Below, in pieces: positions 29,706-38,370 of a DNA stretch of 41,591 nt. Numbering within the stretch: position 1 is the stretch's first letter; the number at the start of each line of letters is the position of its first letter. Position numbers and translations under genes: made by a program. Location: NCBI GenBank assembly GCA_045633415.1, contig JAZQYH010000121.1, forward strand, positions 1-41,591, read 5' to 3'. The notes beneath the pieces were generated by a model, which was given only the letters and a program-made list of their open reading frames with translations, did not search any database and was not told where the DNA came from. Source of the DNA: RGIG3102 sp045633415. GTDB lineage: Bacteria; Bacillota; Clostridia; Oscillospirales; Ruminococcaceae.

Positions 29706-29925
29706 CTTTTGGTTATACGGGCATTGTACATCACATTGAGTAGCATAGGGGCGGGGTGCTGTGATGTAAGATTTAATTTACAGGTTCATTTTCCCTCCTT
29801 TCGTAATTATTTGCAGGGCAGCAGCGGTAAGAAGTGGAGCACTTACCGCTTGTTTTGTCCTGCTGGGGAAAATTAAACATACATACAACAAAGGGGAAAT
29901 CCAAAACAGAAAGAGTGATACTTTA
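29706..29925. other. Structured non-coding region before the late genes
   Basis: About 220 bases without a gene. Two strong dyads: TACATCACA (29727-29735) with TGTGATGTA (29760-29768), enclosing an AGCA/TGCT pair; and a nested stem of GCAGGGC/GTCCTGC (29813-29819, 29857-29863) outside AGCGGTAAG/CTTACCGCT (29823-29831, 29842-29850). On the minus strand AAAGGAGGGAAAATG is followed by only two codons and TAA (about 29784-29805). It could be a small RNA, an antitermination leader or the packaging site. Confidence 0.5.
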
Positions 29926-30051
29926 ATGGCTGGGTTTACCTACAAACAGCAATACGCAGTTATTGTGATCTGCAAAGATGAAAAAGAACAGGAAAACATA
30001 TACAACCGCCTGAAAGATGAGGGCTTTAAATTAAAGGTGGTTGCGGTATGA
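29926..30051 (+). CDS. Small conserved phage protein (41 aa)
   Basis: ATG at 29926 with AAAGAGTGA upstream. FTYKQQYAVIVICKDEKEQE, NRLKDEGFKLKVVAV gives a beta-alpha-beta mini-fold. Small proteins of this kind often precede ABC/GNAT or ParB-like genes in Clostridial phages. Overlaps the next ATG by four bases. Function unknown. Confidence 0.72.
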   Translation: MAGFTYKQQYAVIVICKDEKEQENIYNRLKDEGFKLKVVAV

Positions 30052-31193
30052 CAAAGATTGAAATACACAACAGTGTAAGTGATTTTAATTCATACCGGGC
30101 AGCCCGTGTTAAAAGCCTGTTTAATGCAGAAAGCGGCTGTAACTTTGATTTAACTATTGATAATGTTGACCTGTCCGGCGATTGGAATATCGGCGTTGTT
30201 GTCGGTGCTTCCGGCAGTGGTAAAACATCAATAGGCAAACAGATATTTACAGAAAACAAAATTGTTAATCTATCAGACGGCTGGCACAGTGACAGACCGA
30301 TAATAGATGATATAGCCGCAAGCGGTGACTTTAACCTTGTTACAGGTATGCTTGCAGCTGTAGGGCTGGGAGATGTTCCGGCGTGGCTACGGCCTTTTAA
30401 TGTTCTGTCAAACGGCGAACAGTTCCGGGCAGGGCTTGCAAGGCTTATTTGTGAAAAGCCGGGCGAAGTTGTAATTGATGAATTTACATCAGTTATTGAC
30501 AGACAGATTGCAAAAATCGGCGCAAATGCATTCCAAAAGGCGTGGCGCAGAGAAAACCCGAAAGGCAAAGCAGTATTATTGACACCGCATTATGATGTTA
30601 TTGAATGGCTGCAGCCTGATTGGATAATTGACACAAGTAAAAAGACCTTTGAAAGAGACTGCCCCCGGCGCAGGCCGTCCATTGAATTGGAAATACGGAA
30701 GGTCAACGGCAGTTACTGGCGATATTTTAAGCCGCATTATTATTTAGATTTACCGATGCCGATTGCAGCAGAATATTTTATCGGCACAGTAAACGGCGAA
30801 TTAGCCTGTCATTTAGCTGTTGCCCCATGGTTTCATATTAAAGGCTACAGGGCTACACGGCTTGTAACTATGCCGGAATGGCAAGGCGCAGGCGTAGGCA
30901 CACGCTTTTTAAATGCTATTGCAGAATATCACCTGCAGGGGAACGGCAGAAAAAATAAACAGCTGCCGACATACTTTCATACATCACACCCGCAATTGTG
31001 CGCAGCTTTGCGCCGTTCTGATATGTGGGTGCAGGTATCAGCAAAGCTATACGGCGACAACAAATTAAAAAGCATTCAATCACACGAAAAGTCGGCAAAG
31101 CGCAAAGGCAGGGAACACAACGGCAGCGGTTTCGGCGGGCATTTTCGGGCTGTACAGGGTTTTAAATACATCGGCAAGGGTGTAAGCCTATGA
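30048..31193 (+). CDS. ABC-type ATPase fused to a GNAT acetyltransferase
   Basis: A 381-residue protein. The N-terminal ABC ATPase has Walker A GASGSGKT (53-60), signature LSNGEQFRAGLARL (120-133), Walker B VVIDEF with D144/E145 and a switch-type H181. The GNAT domain (about 215-330) has the acetyl-CoA loop WQGAGVGTRFLNAI (278-291). There are no membrane segments, so it is not a transporter. It opens the late operon before the terminase genes; proposed roles are DNA modification (Mom is also GNAT-like) or assisting packaging. The substrate is unknown. Confidence 0.85.
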   Translation: MTKIEIHNSVSDFNSYRAARVKSLFNAESGCNFDLTIDNVDLSGDWNIGVVVGASGSGKTSIGKQIFTENKIVNLSDGWHSDRPIIDDIAASGDFNLVTGMLAAVGLGDVPAWLRPFNVLSNGEQFRAGLARLICEKPGEVVIDEFTSVIDRQIAKIGANAFQKAWRRENPKGKAVLLTPHYDVIEWLQPDWIIDTSKKTFERDCPRRRPSIELEIRKVNGSYWRYFKPHYYLDLPMPIAAEYFIGTVNGELACHLAVAPWFHIKGYRATRLVTMPEWQGAGVGTRFLNAIAEYHLQGNGRKNKQLPTYFHTSHPQLCAALRRSDMWVQVSAKLYGDNKLKSIQSHEKSAKRKGREHNGSGFGGHFRAVQGFKYIGKGVSL

Positions 31194-31405
31194 TACAAAT
31201 AAAAACTGTTATACAGCCAATTACACAGGCACAGTGTTTTGATGCGCTTGTTAATTGCCTGTTGATTGACGGCTGGAAACTGAACAAAAGGAAAATTATA
31301 AATGTACCGGGTGAATTATCTGACAGTTTTAATTCTGCCCCGGTACAATTTTTATATGCTGAACTTGAACGGCAACAGCCATTATTTGAAGAAGTAACAT
31401 TGTAA
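31190..31405 (+). CDS. Hypothetical protein (71 aa) before terminase
   Basis: ATGA overlap with the ABC-GNAT gene. Small alpha/beta protein (IKTVIQPITQAQCFDALVNC, IDGWKLNKRKIINVPGELSD). The order ABC-GNAT, this gene, small terminase suggests a linked role, but no family was recognised. Confidence 0.65.
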   Translation: MIQIKTVIQPITQAQCFDALVNCLLIDGWKLNKRKIINVPGELSDSFNSAPVQFLYAELERQQPLFEEVTL

Positions 31406-31422
31406 GAAAGGAGCGTTGCAGA

Positions 31423-32019
31423 ATGGCAAAACAAAACAGAACAAAGCTGAATGCAAGGCAGCAGAAGTTTTGTGATGAATATTTGATTGACCTGAACGCA
31501 ACGCAGGCGGCTATTCGTGCCGGATATACTTCAAAGTATGCAAACACGAACGCAAACAAGTTACTACAAAATACTACAATCGCAGAATATATAGCCAAAA
31601 GGCAGGCCGCAAGGGAAAAACGCACTGAAATAACGCAAGATATGGTTTTGCGTGAAATTGCAAATATTGCTTTTGCAAATGCTGCTGACTATGTGCAGGT
31701 TATCGAAAAAGATGCTACTGCAGAAATTGACGGCAAAATAATTGCCATACTTGATAATGAGGGCAACCGGGTAAAATATAAAACTGTTGAACCTGTTTTA
31801 ACTGCTGAACTATCAAAGGAACAGCAAAAAGCCCTGTCAATTATAAAGCGTGGGCGAGACGGCTTCGAGGTTAGACCATACGATAAATTGAAAGCCCTTG
31901 AACTGCTGGGTAAACATCTGGGTATGTTTGATAAGAAAGAAGAAGAACAGGCAGAAAAAGCAGATGACGGCTTTATTGATGCGCTGCGAAACGAGGCGGC
32001 TGAAATATGGGAAGAATAA
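31423..32019 (+). CDS. terS: Terminase small subunit
   Basis: A 198-residue protein with GAAAGGAG site. LNARQQKFCDEYLIDLNATQ, AAIRAGYTSKYANTNANKLL and AEYIAKRQAAREKRTEITQD are the helix-turn-helix of Terminase_2 small subunits, which bind the packaging site as a ring. The C-terminal part has DKLKALELLGKHLGMFDKK, typical of the oligomerisation and large-subunit contact region. Overlaps the large subunit by 13 bases. Confidence 0.95.
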   Translation: MAKQNRTKLNARQQKFCDEYLIDLNATQAAIRAGYTSKYANTNANKLLQNTTIAEYIAKRQAAREKRTEITQDMVLREIANIAFANAADYVQVIEKDATAEIDGKIIAILDNEGNRVKYKTVEPVLTAELSKEQQKALSIIKRGRDGFEVRPYDKLKALELLGKHLGMFDKKEEEQAEKADDGFIDALRNEAAEIWEE

Positions 32020-33299
32020 AGCAGCCTGCTGTATTTCAGTTTAAGCCCTTTTCAGTAAAGCAAAAAAAGGTTTTAACTTGGTGGGTTGATACTTCACCCG
32101 TTAAGGATAAAGACGGCGTTATTGCAGACGGTTCTATCAGATCCGGCAAAACAGTATCAATGGCATTGTCTTTCGTTATGTGGGCTATGACCGCATTTAA
32201 CGAACAGAACTTTGCAATGTGCGGTAAAACAATAGGCAGCTTTCGCCGAAATGTTTTAATGCCGTTAAAGCTGATGCTTGCAAGCCGTGGCTATAAAGTA
32301 AAAGACCACAGGGCAGACAATTATGTTGTTATCACAAAAGACGGCAAAACAAATTACTTTTATATATTCGGCGGTAAAGATGAACGTTCACAAGACTTAA
32401 TACAGGGTATTACGCTGGCGGGCGTTCTGTTTGATGAAGTTGCCCTTATGCCGGAAAGTTTTGTCAATCAGGCAACAGGCCGCTGTTCTGTTGAAGGTTC
32501 AAAGTTTTGGTTTAACTGCAACCCGGACGGCGTTTATCATTGGTTTAAATTGAACTGGATAGATAAAGCAAATGAAAAGAATTTGATTTATCTGCATTTC
32601 ACGATGAAAGACAATTTAAGCCTGTCTGAAAAGATACGCAAAAGATACGAAAGTATGTACAGCGGCGTATTCTTTCAGCGTTATATTTTAGGCTTGTGGG
32701 TAGTTGCAGAGGGCATTATTTACGATATGTTTAACAAAGATAAGCATATTGTTGATGCCGCCGAAAAGGTTGAAACAGCAAAGTATTATGTAAGCTGTGA
32801 CTATGGTACACAGAATGCTACTGTGTTTTTAATGTGGATGTCAGGCGCAGGCGGTAAATGGTATTGCATTGATGAATACTATTACAGCGGGCGTGATGAA
32901 ACAACACAGAAAACAGATAATGCTTACGCCGATGATTTGGCAAAGTTCATAGGTAATACAAAGATTGAAGCCGTGATTGTTGACCCGTCAGCGGCTTCTT
33001 TTATTGCGCTTTTAAAAGAGCGTGGATATAGGATAAAAAAAGCCCGCAACGATGTATTGGACGGGATCAGATATGTAGCAACACTGTTAAACCTTGAAAA
33101 GATACTGTTTTCATCAAAGTGTGAAAACACAATAAAAGAATTTAGCAGTTATGTGTGGGATATAAAGGCAAGCGAAAAGGGCGAAGATAAGCCGTTAAAG
33201 CAGCACGACCACGCAATGGATGCTGTGCGTTATTTCTGCTACACAATAATTTACAAACCTACAGCAAAACTGAACAGAGATATAAAAGGAAGTATTTGA
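32007..33299 (+). CDS. terL: Terminase large subunit (Terminase_3 type)
   Basis: A 430-residue protein. The ATPase domain has Walker A-like GSIRSGKT (near 44-51) and Walker B GVLFDEVALM (near 144). The RNase H-like nuclease has acidic residues in VSCDYGTQNATVF, AVIVDPSAASF and KQHDHAMDAVRYF. It cuts concatemers and drives DNA into the prohead. SPP1-type layout with the gp6-like portal next suggests, but does not prove, headful packaging. Confidence 0.97.
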   Translation: MGRIKQPAVFQFKPFSVKQKKVLTWWVDTSPVKDKDGVIADGSIRSGKTVSMALSFVMWAMTAFNEQNFAMCGKTIGSFRRNVLMPLKLMLASRGYKVKDHRADNYVVITKDGKTNYFYIFGGKDERSQDLIQGITLAGVLFDEVALMPESFVNQATGRCSVEGSKFWFNCNPDGVYHWFKLNWIDKANEKNLIYLHFTMKDNLSLSEKIRKRYESMYSGVFFQRYILGLWVVAEGIIYDMFNKDKHIVDAAEKVETAKYYVSCDYGTQNATVFLMWMSGAGGKWYCIDEYYYSGRDETTQKTDNAYADDLAKFIGNTKIEAVIVDPSAASFIALLKERGYRIKKARNDVLDGIRYVATLLNLEKILFSSKCENTIKEFSSYVWDIKASEKGEDKPLKQHDHAMDAVRYFCYTIIYKPTAKLNRDIKGSI

Positions 33300-33301
33300 T
33301 T

Positions 33302-34657
33302 ATGTTTCGTATTCCAAAAGACACTATTATAACAGATGAACTGCTGCAGTATTTTCTGCGTGAGCATAAGCGGGAAATTGACAGCAGGTATCAGAAGCTG
33401 CACGATGCTTATATAAGTGAACACGATATACTGAACGCCCCGAAAAAGCCGAAATACAAGCCTGATAATCGTATTGTGGTAAACTTCCCTAAATACATTA
33501 CAGATACAATGAACGGCTTTTTTATAGGCAACCCGATAAAGACAGTTGCAGAAGATAAAGCTGTTGCTGAATTTGTTGAACACATTGAACAGTATAACGA
33601 TCAGGACGATAATAACGCCGAACTGTCAAAGATAATGAGTATTTACGGCAAAGGCTTTGAAATGTATTACACAGACGAAGAAGCAGAACTGTGTATTACA
33701 TACTTTTCACCGCTTGAAGCCTTTATGATTTACGATGACAGTATCAGGGAACGCAGAAAGTATTTTGTGCGCAGATACACCGATAAACTGACAGGCACAG
33801 AATACGGCAGTATTTCAGATAGTGAAAATGTACGCTACTTTAAATATATGGGCGGCATTGAATGGCTTGACGAATGGCAGACGCATTACTTTGCAGGCGT
33901 TCCGGCTATTGAATACATTGAAAATGCTGAAAGACAGGGCATTTTTGAGCCTATACTGTCAATCGTAAATGCCTACAATAAAGCTATTTCAGAAAAGGCA
34001 AACGATGTTGATTATTTCGCAGATGCTTATTTGAAAATTATCGGCCCGAAAGTTGATGATGAAGATACAAGCCATATCCGCAGCACCCGTGTTGTAAACT
34101 TTGAAACTGACCTTGAAAACGCAGAAAAGATTATCGTTGAATTTATGGGTAAACCTGAAAGCGATACAGCACAGGAAAACCTGCTGAACAGACTTGAACG
34201 CCTTGCGTTTCAGATTGCTATGGTTGCAAATATCAGTGATGAAAACTTTGGTGCGGCTTCCGGCATTTCACTTAAATACAAGCTGCTGGCAATGTCAAAC
34301 CTTGCAAAAACAAAACAGCGCAAATTTACAAGCGGTATGAACCAGCGATACAAACTGCTGTTTTCACACCCGGCAAGTAAAGTACCTGAAGATGCTTATC
34401 TGCAGCTTGATTATCAGTTTACTTTCAACTATCCGGCAAACCTTGCAGAAGAAGCACAGATTGCTGCACAGCTTGAAGGCATTGTAAGCAAAGAAACACA
34501 GCTGAAAGTTCTTTCTGCTGTTGAAAATGTGGAAGAAGAAATTGAAAAGCTGGAAGAAGAAAGCGAAACAGCTGCACAGAAAGCTGTTGAAAGTTTTATG
34601 TTTGGCAATACACCAACTAACGAGGAAAACACGGAAGTTGACGAGGATATTGAATAA
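33302..34657 (+). CDS. Portal protein (SPP1 gp6-like)
   Basis: The ATG at 33302 is preferred over a TTG two codons upstream because AAAAGGAAG is better spaced from it; 451 residues. LQYFLREHKREIDSRYQKLH, RIVVNFPKYITDTMNGFFIG, IYGKGFEMYYTDEE and IEYIENAERQGIFEPILSIV are portal family marks. It forms the dodecameric DNA gate at the head vertex. The end is acidic. It directly follows the terminase, and its last codon overlaps the MuF gene. Confidence 0.95.
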   Translation: MFRIPKDTIITDELLQYFLREHKREIDSRYQKLHDAYISEHDILNAPKKPKYKPDNRIVVNFPKYITDTMNGFFIGNPIKTVAEDKAVAEFVEHIEQYNDQDDNNAELSKIMSIYGKGFEMYYTDEEAELCITYFSPLEAFMIYDDSIRERRKYFVRRYTDKLTGTEYGSISDSENVRYFKYMGGIEWLDEWQTHYFAGVPAIEYIENAERQGIFEPILSIVNAYNKAISEKANDVDYFADAYLKIIGPKVDDEDTSHIRSTRVVNFETDLENAEKIIVEFMGKPESDTAQENLLNRLERLAFQIAMVANISDENFGAASGISLKYKLLAMSNLAKTKQRKFTSGMNQRYKLLFSHPASKVPEDAYLQLDYQFTFNYPANLAEEAQIAAQLEGIVSKETQLKVLSAVENVEEEIEKLEEESETAAQKAVESFMFGNTPTNEENTEVDEDIE

Positions 34658-35676
34658 TGGCATTAACTAAATCACAGGAAGAAAACGCACAAAAGAATGA
34701 AAAATACTGGCGTGACCGTGAGGAAGAACAGCTAAAACATAACATAACCGAAGAAGCTGCTTTTGAAAAAGAAGTAAGGCGCATATATGCAGATATGTTA
34801 GATGCTGCGCAGAGCGAAATAGATGCGTTTTATGGGCGTTATGCTTATAAAGAAGGAATTACTATTGCTGAAGCAAAAAAAGCTGTAAAACAAGCAGATA
34901 TTCGTACTTACGAGCAAAAAGCGAAGAAGTATGTAAAAGAAAAAGACTTTTCAGACAAAGCCAACGAAGAAATGCGCCTTTATAACTTAATGATGAAAGT
35001 AAACCGCCTTGAAATGCTGAAAGCAAACATAGGTCTTGAACTTATTGCAGGACACGACAAGCTGCAGAAGTTTATGGCTGGCATACTGCAAGGCAGAACA
35101 AAGCGGGAACTTAAAAGGCAGGCGGGTATTTTAGGCAAAACAATACAGAACAATGCAAAGTCTGTTCGTGTTATTGTTAATTCATCATTTCACAATGCCA
35201 CTTTTTCAGACCGTATATGGCGGTATCAAACCTTAATGCGCAATGATATGTCAAAGGTATTGGAAACAGCACTTATTCAGGGCAAAAACCCACGACAGAT
35301 AGGTGCAGAATTGCGAAAGTATTGGTATGGCAATGACCCACGCACAGACGGCGGCTATGAATTTTGTATGGTAAGGCTGATGCGCACAGAACTGGCAAGA
35401 GTACAGACAGCAGCACAGGAGCAGTCTTTTATAGAAAACGGCTTTGAAGAATATACATTCCATACAAACAGCGGCTGCTGTGCTATATGTGCAGAGTTAG
35501 ACGGCAAGCATTTCAAAGTTGAAGATATGAAGCCGGGCAAAAATGCACCGCCTATGCATCCTAACTGCCGCTGCAGTACAAGCGCATACGAAGACAGTTC
35601 TGACTATGAAGAATGGCTGGACTTCCTTGCCAATGGCGGTACAACGGCAGAGTATAACAGGCGAAAAAGGAAGTAA
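34657..35676 (+). CDS. Minor head protein (SPP1 gp7 / Mu gpF-like)
   Basis: A 339-residue protein: helical first 200 residues, then the Mu-F domain with RLMRTELARVQTAAQE, FHTNSGCCAICAELDGKHF, and the PPMHPNCRCSTSAY motif (about 295-310). It binds the portal and is ejected with or guards the DNA in related phages. It ends before a terminator, which is unusual inside a head operon. Confidence 0.93.
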   Translation: MALTKSQEENAQKNEKYWRDREEEQLKHNITEEAAFEKEVRRIYADMLDAAQSEIDAFYGRYAYKEGITIAEAKKAVKQADIRTYEQKAKKYVKEKDFSDKANEEMRLYNLMMKVNRLEMLKANIGLELIAGHDKLQKFMAGILQGRTKRELKRQAGILGKTIQNNAKSVRVIVNSSFHNATFSDRIWRYQTLMRNDMSKVLETALIQGKNPRQIGAELRKYWYGNDPRTDGGYEFCMVRLMRTELARVQTAAQEQSFIENGFEEYTFHTNSGCCAICAELDGKHFKVEDMKPGKNAPPMHPNCRCSTSAYEDSSDYEEWLDFLANGGTTAEYNRRKRK

Positions 35677-35692
35677 ATATTATAATTACACT

Positions 35693-35724
35693 ATCAATAT
35701 TTCACTGTAAATATTGATTTTTTT
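35693..35724 (+). terminator. Intrinsic terminator after the minor head gene
   Basis: ATCAATATTT pairs with AAATATTGAT (10 bp perfect), loop CACTGT, followed by a run of seven T. It would cut transcription between the portal/MuF genes and the following inserted fibre gene. Confidence 0.85.
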
Positions 35725-35739
35725 GCACATAAAAGTGCG

Positions 35740-35817
35740 ATTTTGGAATTTTATATGCCGAAATTTGAGATTAATTCACAAAAAACGGCATATATAAACC
35801 AAAATTATGTTTTTTTT
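35740..35817 (+). terminator. Second, long hairpin with T8 tail upstream of the SGNH gene
   Basis: Outer stem ATTTTGG (35740-35746) with CCAAAAT (35799-35805), inner stem TATATGCCG (35752-35760) with CGGCATATA (35786-35794), then eight T at 35810-35817. It is either a second terminator or a structured leader. It lies 19 bases before the SGNH gene's start. Confidence 0.6.
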
Positions 35818-35835
35818 AGCAAGAAAGGTTACACA

Positions 35836-38016
35836 ATGGAACATTTACACAGTGTTCTTGATAAAGACACAATTTTTAAAATAGACCCGGTAACAAGGGC
35901 TATTACACACGAAAACGCAGGCAGCTTATTTCTGCCGCAGTACAGCCATAACAGTGAAAGATACACCTTTTCCCTGCCCCGCTTTATTGAAGGTCACGAT
36001 ATGGCCGAATGTAATTCTGTACAGATACATTACATCAATACAGACGGCGATAAAATAAAACCGAAAATAAGCACAGATATGTACGAAGCAGAAGATTTGC
36101 ATATTGACGGCAATAATGTTGTTTTCAGCTGGCTTATATCTGTAAGTGCTACACTTCACGCAGGCAAAACAGCTATTCATATTTGGCTTTGCTGTAAGGA
36201 CGGCGAAACAATCACATACAACTGGCCTACTGCATTTTTTGACGGCATTACAATCGGTAAGGGTATTAACGCAGGTACAGGCTTTGCAGAAACCTACAAA
36301 GATATAATTGCACAGTGGCAGAACAGCTTAATGGCTGTTTTAAGGGCTGAAAATGATGCAAACATAAAAGATACCTTTAACAAGTACAGAGCCGAATTTG
36401 ACGGCGATATTGCCCTTTTAAACAAGCGTGTTGATAATATCATTGCATTGCCTGACGGCAGCACAAAAGCAGATGCAGAGTTGACAGATATTCGTATTGG
36501 CTTGTTTGGTGAAGTTTATAACACTGCTGGAGATGCTGTTCGTGGGGAAGCTTTAAAAGTAACGAAGATGAAAGCTAATTTTGGCTACACTTGGCTTTCG
36601 GGGTACATAGATGCAGAGGGTAATATTATTGCACCTGCTATTGAACGATATTATTCAGAATACATTCTTGTTAATCCCGGTGAGAATGTTGAATATGTAT
36701 CTGAAACAAACCACGAAAATGTTGCTGGTATTTCTTTTTATGATGCAAACCACAAACTTTTGTCTATGCACTGTAATAATGGAGAAATTGGTGTAGCACA
36801 AACAGTTGTATCTGATAATACTGCACGATATTGTAGATTGTCTATTAAAGAAGGTCAGCAAAATACTGCGTATGTTGTTTCAGAAACTGCGCCTGTATCA
36901 AATGCAATCGTTATGGCAGACGCAAACAAAACCAACTTTGACAGAAATCAATCTGTAAAGTGTTCCAAATTGTACCGCAAACTGCAGGCTATCAATTTTG
37001 CAAACGGAAAAGTAACATCTGTTGGAGACAGTCTTACAGAAGGAACTAATTACGATGAAAAAATTATGGCGCACTTCCCTGACATTACATTAATTGATAA
37101 GGGTATTGGTGGAAACACGACAGCAAGCATCATTGAAAGATTGGATGATATAGTTTCCACTAAACCGAACTTGTACTTATTGGCAATCGGTGTAAACGAT
37201 AACCGTTATAACGATGACAGAGGTGCAAAAACCGAAGCGGAGTATATAGCCAATATGGCAACTATTATCGACAGACTGAAATCTGTTGCTGATGTGGTTG
37301 TGGTTGGTATATGGCGCACACATCACAGCGACCAATTTGCCGCATTAGGTATTGACGGCACAAGAAAACGTACAGACAAATGGAACGTTGCACTTGAAAG
37401 GCTTTGTGACAGCAAAGAAGTTCTGTTTATTAACCCGAACGCAGACATTGACAATGTAATAAACCTTGAAAATGAAGGACGCTTCTGCATCACAAATGCA
37501 GCAGGCTACCCAGACGGCGTGCATACAAATGACATTGGAAATCAAATGCGTGCCGATGCTGTTTTGTTTGGCAATATTGACCCAAGCAATTATGACACAA
37601 CACCATTTAAAGCAAGTGGAAAGTACAGCTATATGCTTGAAATTTTAAGGACAAATGATAGCAGTGGTTATGTTATGATAAACAACATTCACGCTACCCC
37701 GTCTCCGATTGCTGGCGAATACTTTACTAATTCCGCAAACGTAAATTATCGAAATTTGGAAAAAATGTTTAATGGTGGTGGTGATTATCTTGGAGTTGCA
37801 AACAAAGGGTACGATTTCCCGTTATATATAACTTGGACAAGTGAGTATCCACTTACATCTTTGGTGTATTCGCCGAAAACGGAAGGACGTGCGATTGTCA
37901 GCTATAATTTGTATGTAAGTACAGACAAGCGTGCTGCAGCCGATCCGTATCATAAATCTTGGAGATTGCTTCATAACGGAAATACTCACAAACCCGCAGA
38001 TTTAAGACTGTTTTAG
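35836..38016 (+). CDS. Receptor-binding / baseplate protein with SGNH (GDSL) esterase domain
   Basis: The ATG at 35836 with AAGAAAGG is the start (726 residues); upstream in-frame starts lie in the hairpin and have no binding site. Residues 1-200 are a BppU-like baseplate domain (LPQYSHNSERYTFSLPRFIE, GHDM, IHIWLCC, FDGITIGKGI, IIAQWQNSL). Residues about 390-585 are an SGNH esterase: GDS at 397-399, GIGGNT, GVND at 452-455, D560-G-V-H563. A beta-rich end follows. It probably deacylates host surface glycans. Its place in the head operon is unusual. Confidence 0.88.
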   Translation: MEHLHSVLDKDTIFKIDPVTRAITHENAGSLFLPQYSHNSERYTFSLPRFIEGHDMAECNSVQIHYINTDGDKIKPKISTDMYEAEDLHIDGNNVVFSWLISVSATLHAGKTAIHIWLCCKDGETITYNWPTAFFDGITIGKGINAGTGFAETYKDIIAQWQNSLMAVLRAENDANIKDTFNKYRAEFDGDIALLNKRVDNIIALPDGSTKADAELTDIRIGLFGEVYNTAGDAVRGEALKVTKMKANFGYTWLSGYIDAEGNIIAPAIERYYSEYILVNPGENVEYVSETNHENVAGISFYDANHKLLSMHCNNGEIGVAQTVVSDNTARYCRLSIKEGQQNTAYVVSETAPVSNAIVMADANKTNFDRNQSVKCSKLYRKLQAINFANGKVTSVGDSLTEGTNYDEKIMAHFPDITLIDKGIGGNTTASIIERLDDIVSTKPNLYLLAIGVNDNRYNDDRGAKTEAEYIANMATIIDRLKSVADVVVVGIWRTHHSDQFAALGIDGTRKRTDKWNVALERLCDSKEVLFINPNADIDNVINLENEGRFCITNAAGYPDGVHTNDIGNQMRADAVLFGNIDPSNYDTTPFKASGKYSYMLEILRTNDSSGYVMINNIHATPSPIAGEYFTNSANVNYRNLEKMFNGGGDYLGVANKGYDFPLYITWTSEYPLTSLVYSPKTEGRAIVSYNLYVSTDKRAAADPYHKSWRLLHNGNTHKPADLRLF

Positions 38017-38043
38017 TGGTGCTTTTTATATTGAGGTGAAACA

Positions 38044-38349
38044 ATGATTATCATTACCCACACACCGGGCGAAATCACAATAAGCGGTCACGCACATTAT
38101 GCAAAGCCGGGCAAAGATATTGTTTGCGCTGCTGTTTCGGTGCTTGTTCAGAATTTAATATGTTCAACATATAAGCTGGCAGGCTATGAAATGGAAGTCA
38201 CAGAAAAAGACGGCTATATATCAAGCATAAAATACAGAGATATAAGGCAAATGACAGAAACTGAACGGACTTTGATAAATTCGTTTATTATCGGTGTTGA
38301 AATGATTGCAGAAAGTTACCCTGACAATGTAACATTGAAATATATGTAA
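38044..38349 (+). CDS. prp: Prp-family cysteine protease
   Basis: A 101-residue protein with GAGGTGAAAC site. It matches Prp: SGHAHYA with H16, then KDIVCAAVSVLVQ with C28, the catalytic dyad, and a final IGVEMIAESYPDNVTL. Prp in Firmicutes removes an N-terminal extension of ribosomal protein L27 at NLQFFA, and in Staphylococcus aureus also trims phage 80alpha capsid and scaffold proteins. Here the phage has its own copy, next to a scaffold and major capsid protein that begin with NLQMFA / DLQMFA. Confidence 0.92.
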   Translation: MIIITHTPGEITISGHAHYAKPGKDIVCAAVSVLVQNLICSTYKLAGYEMEVTEKDGYISSIKYRDIRQMTETERTLINSFIIGVEMIAESYPDNVTLKYM

Positions 38350-38370
38350 AATTATGGTAAAATAATATAT

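Noticed and set aside
29718..29800. tRNA-like gene in the late leader
   Set aside because: The arms do not give a 7-5-5-5 cloverleaf with a GTTCGAA-type T-loop; GGTTCATTTTCC is the only resemblance.
35743..35835. Longer N-terminus for the SGNH protein from TTG 35743 or ATG 35755
   Set aside because: That stretch is a hairpin with a T8 run and no binding site, while AAGAAAGG stands correctly before ATG 35836, where family-like sequence begins.
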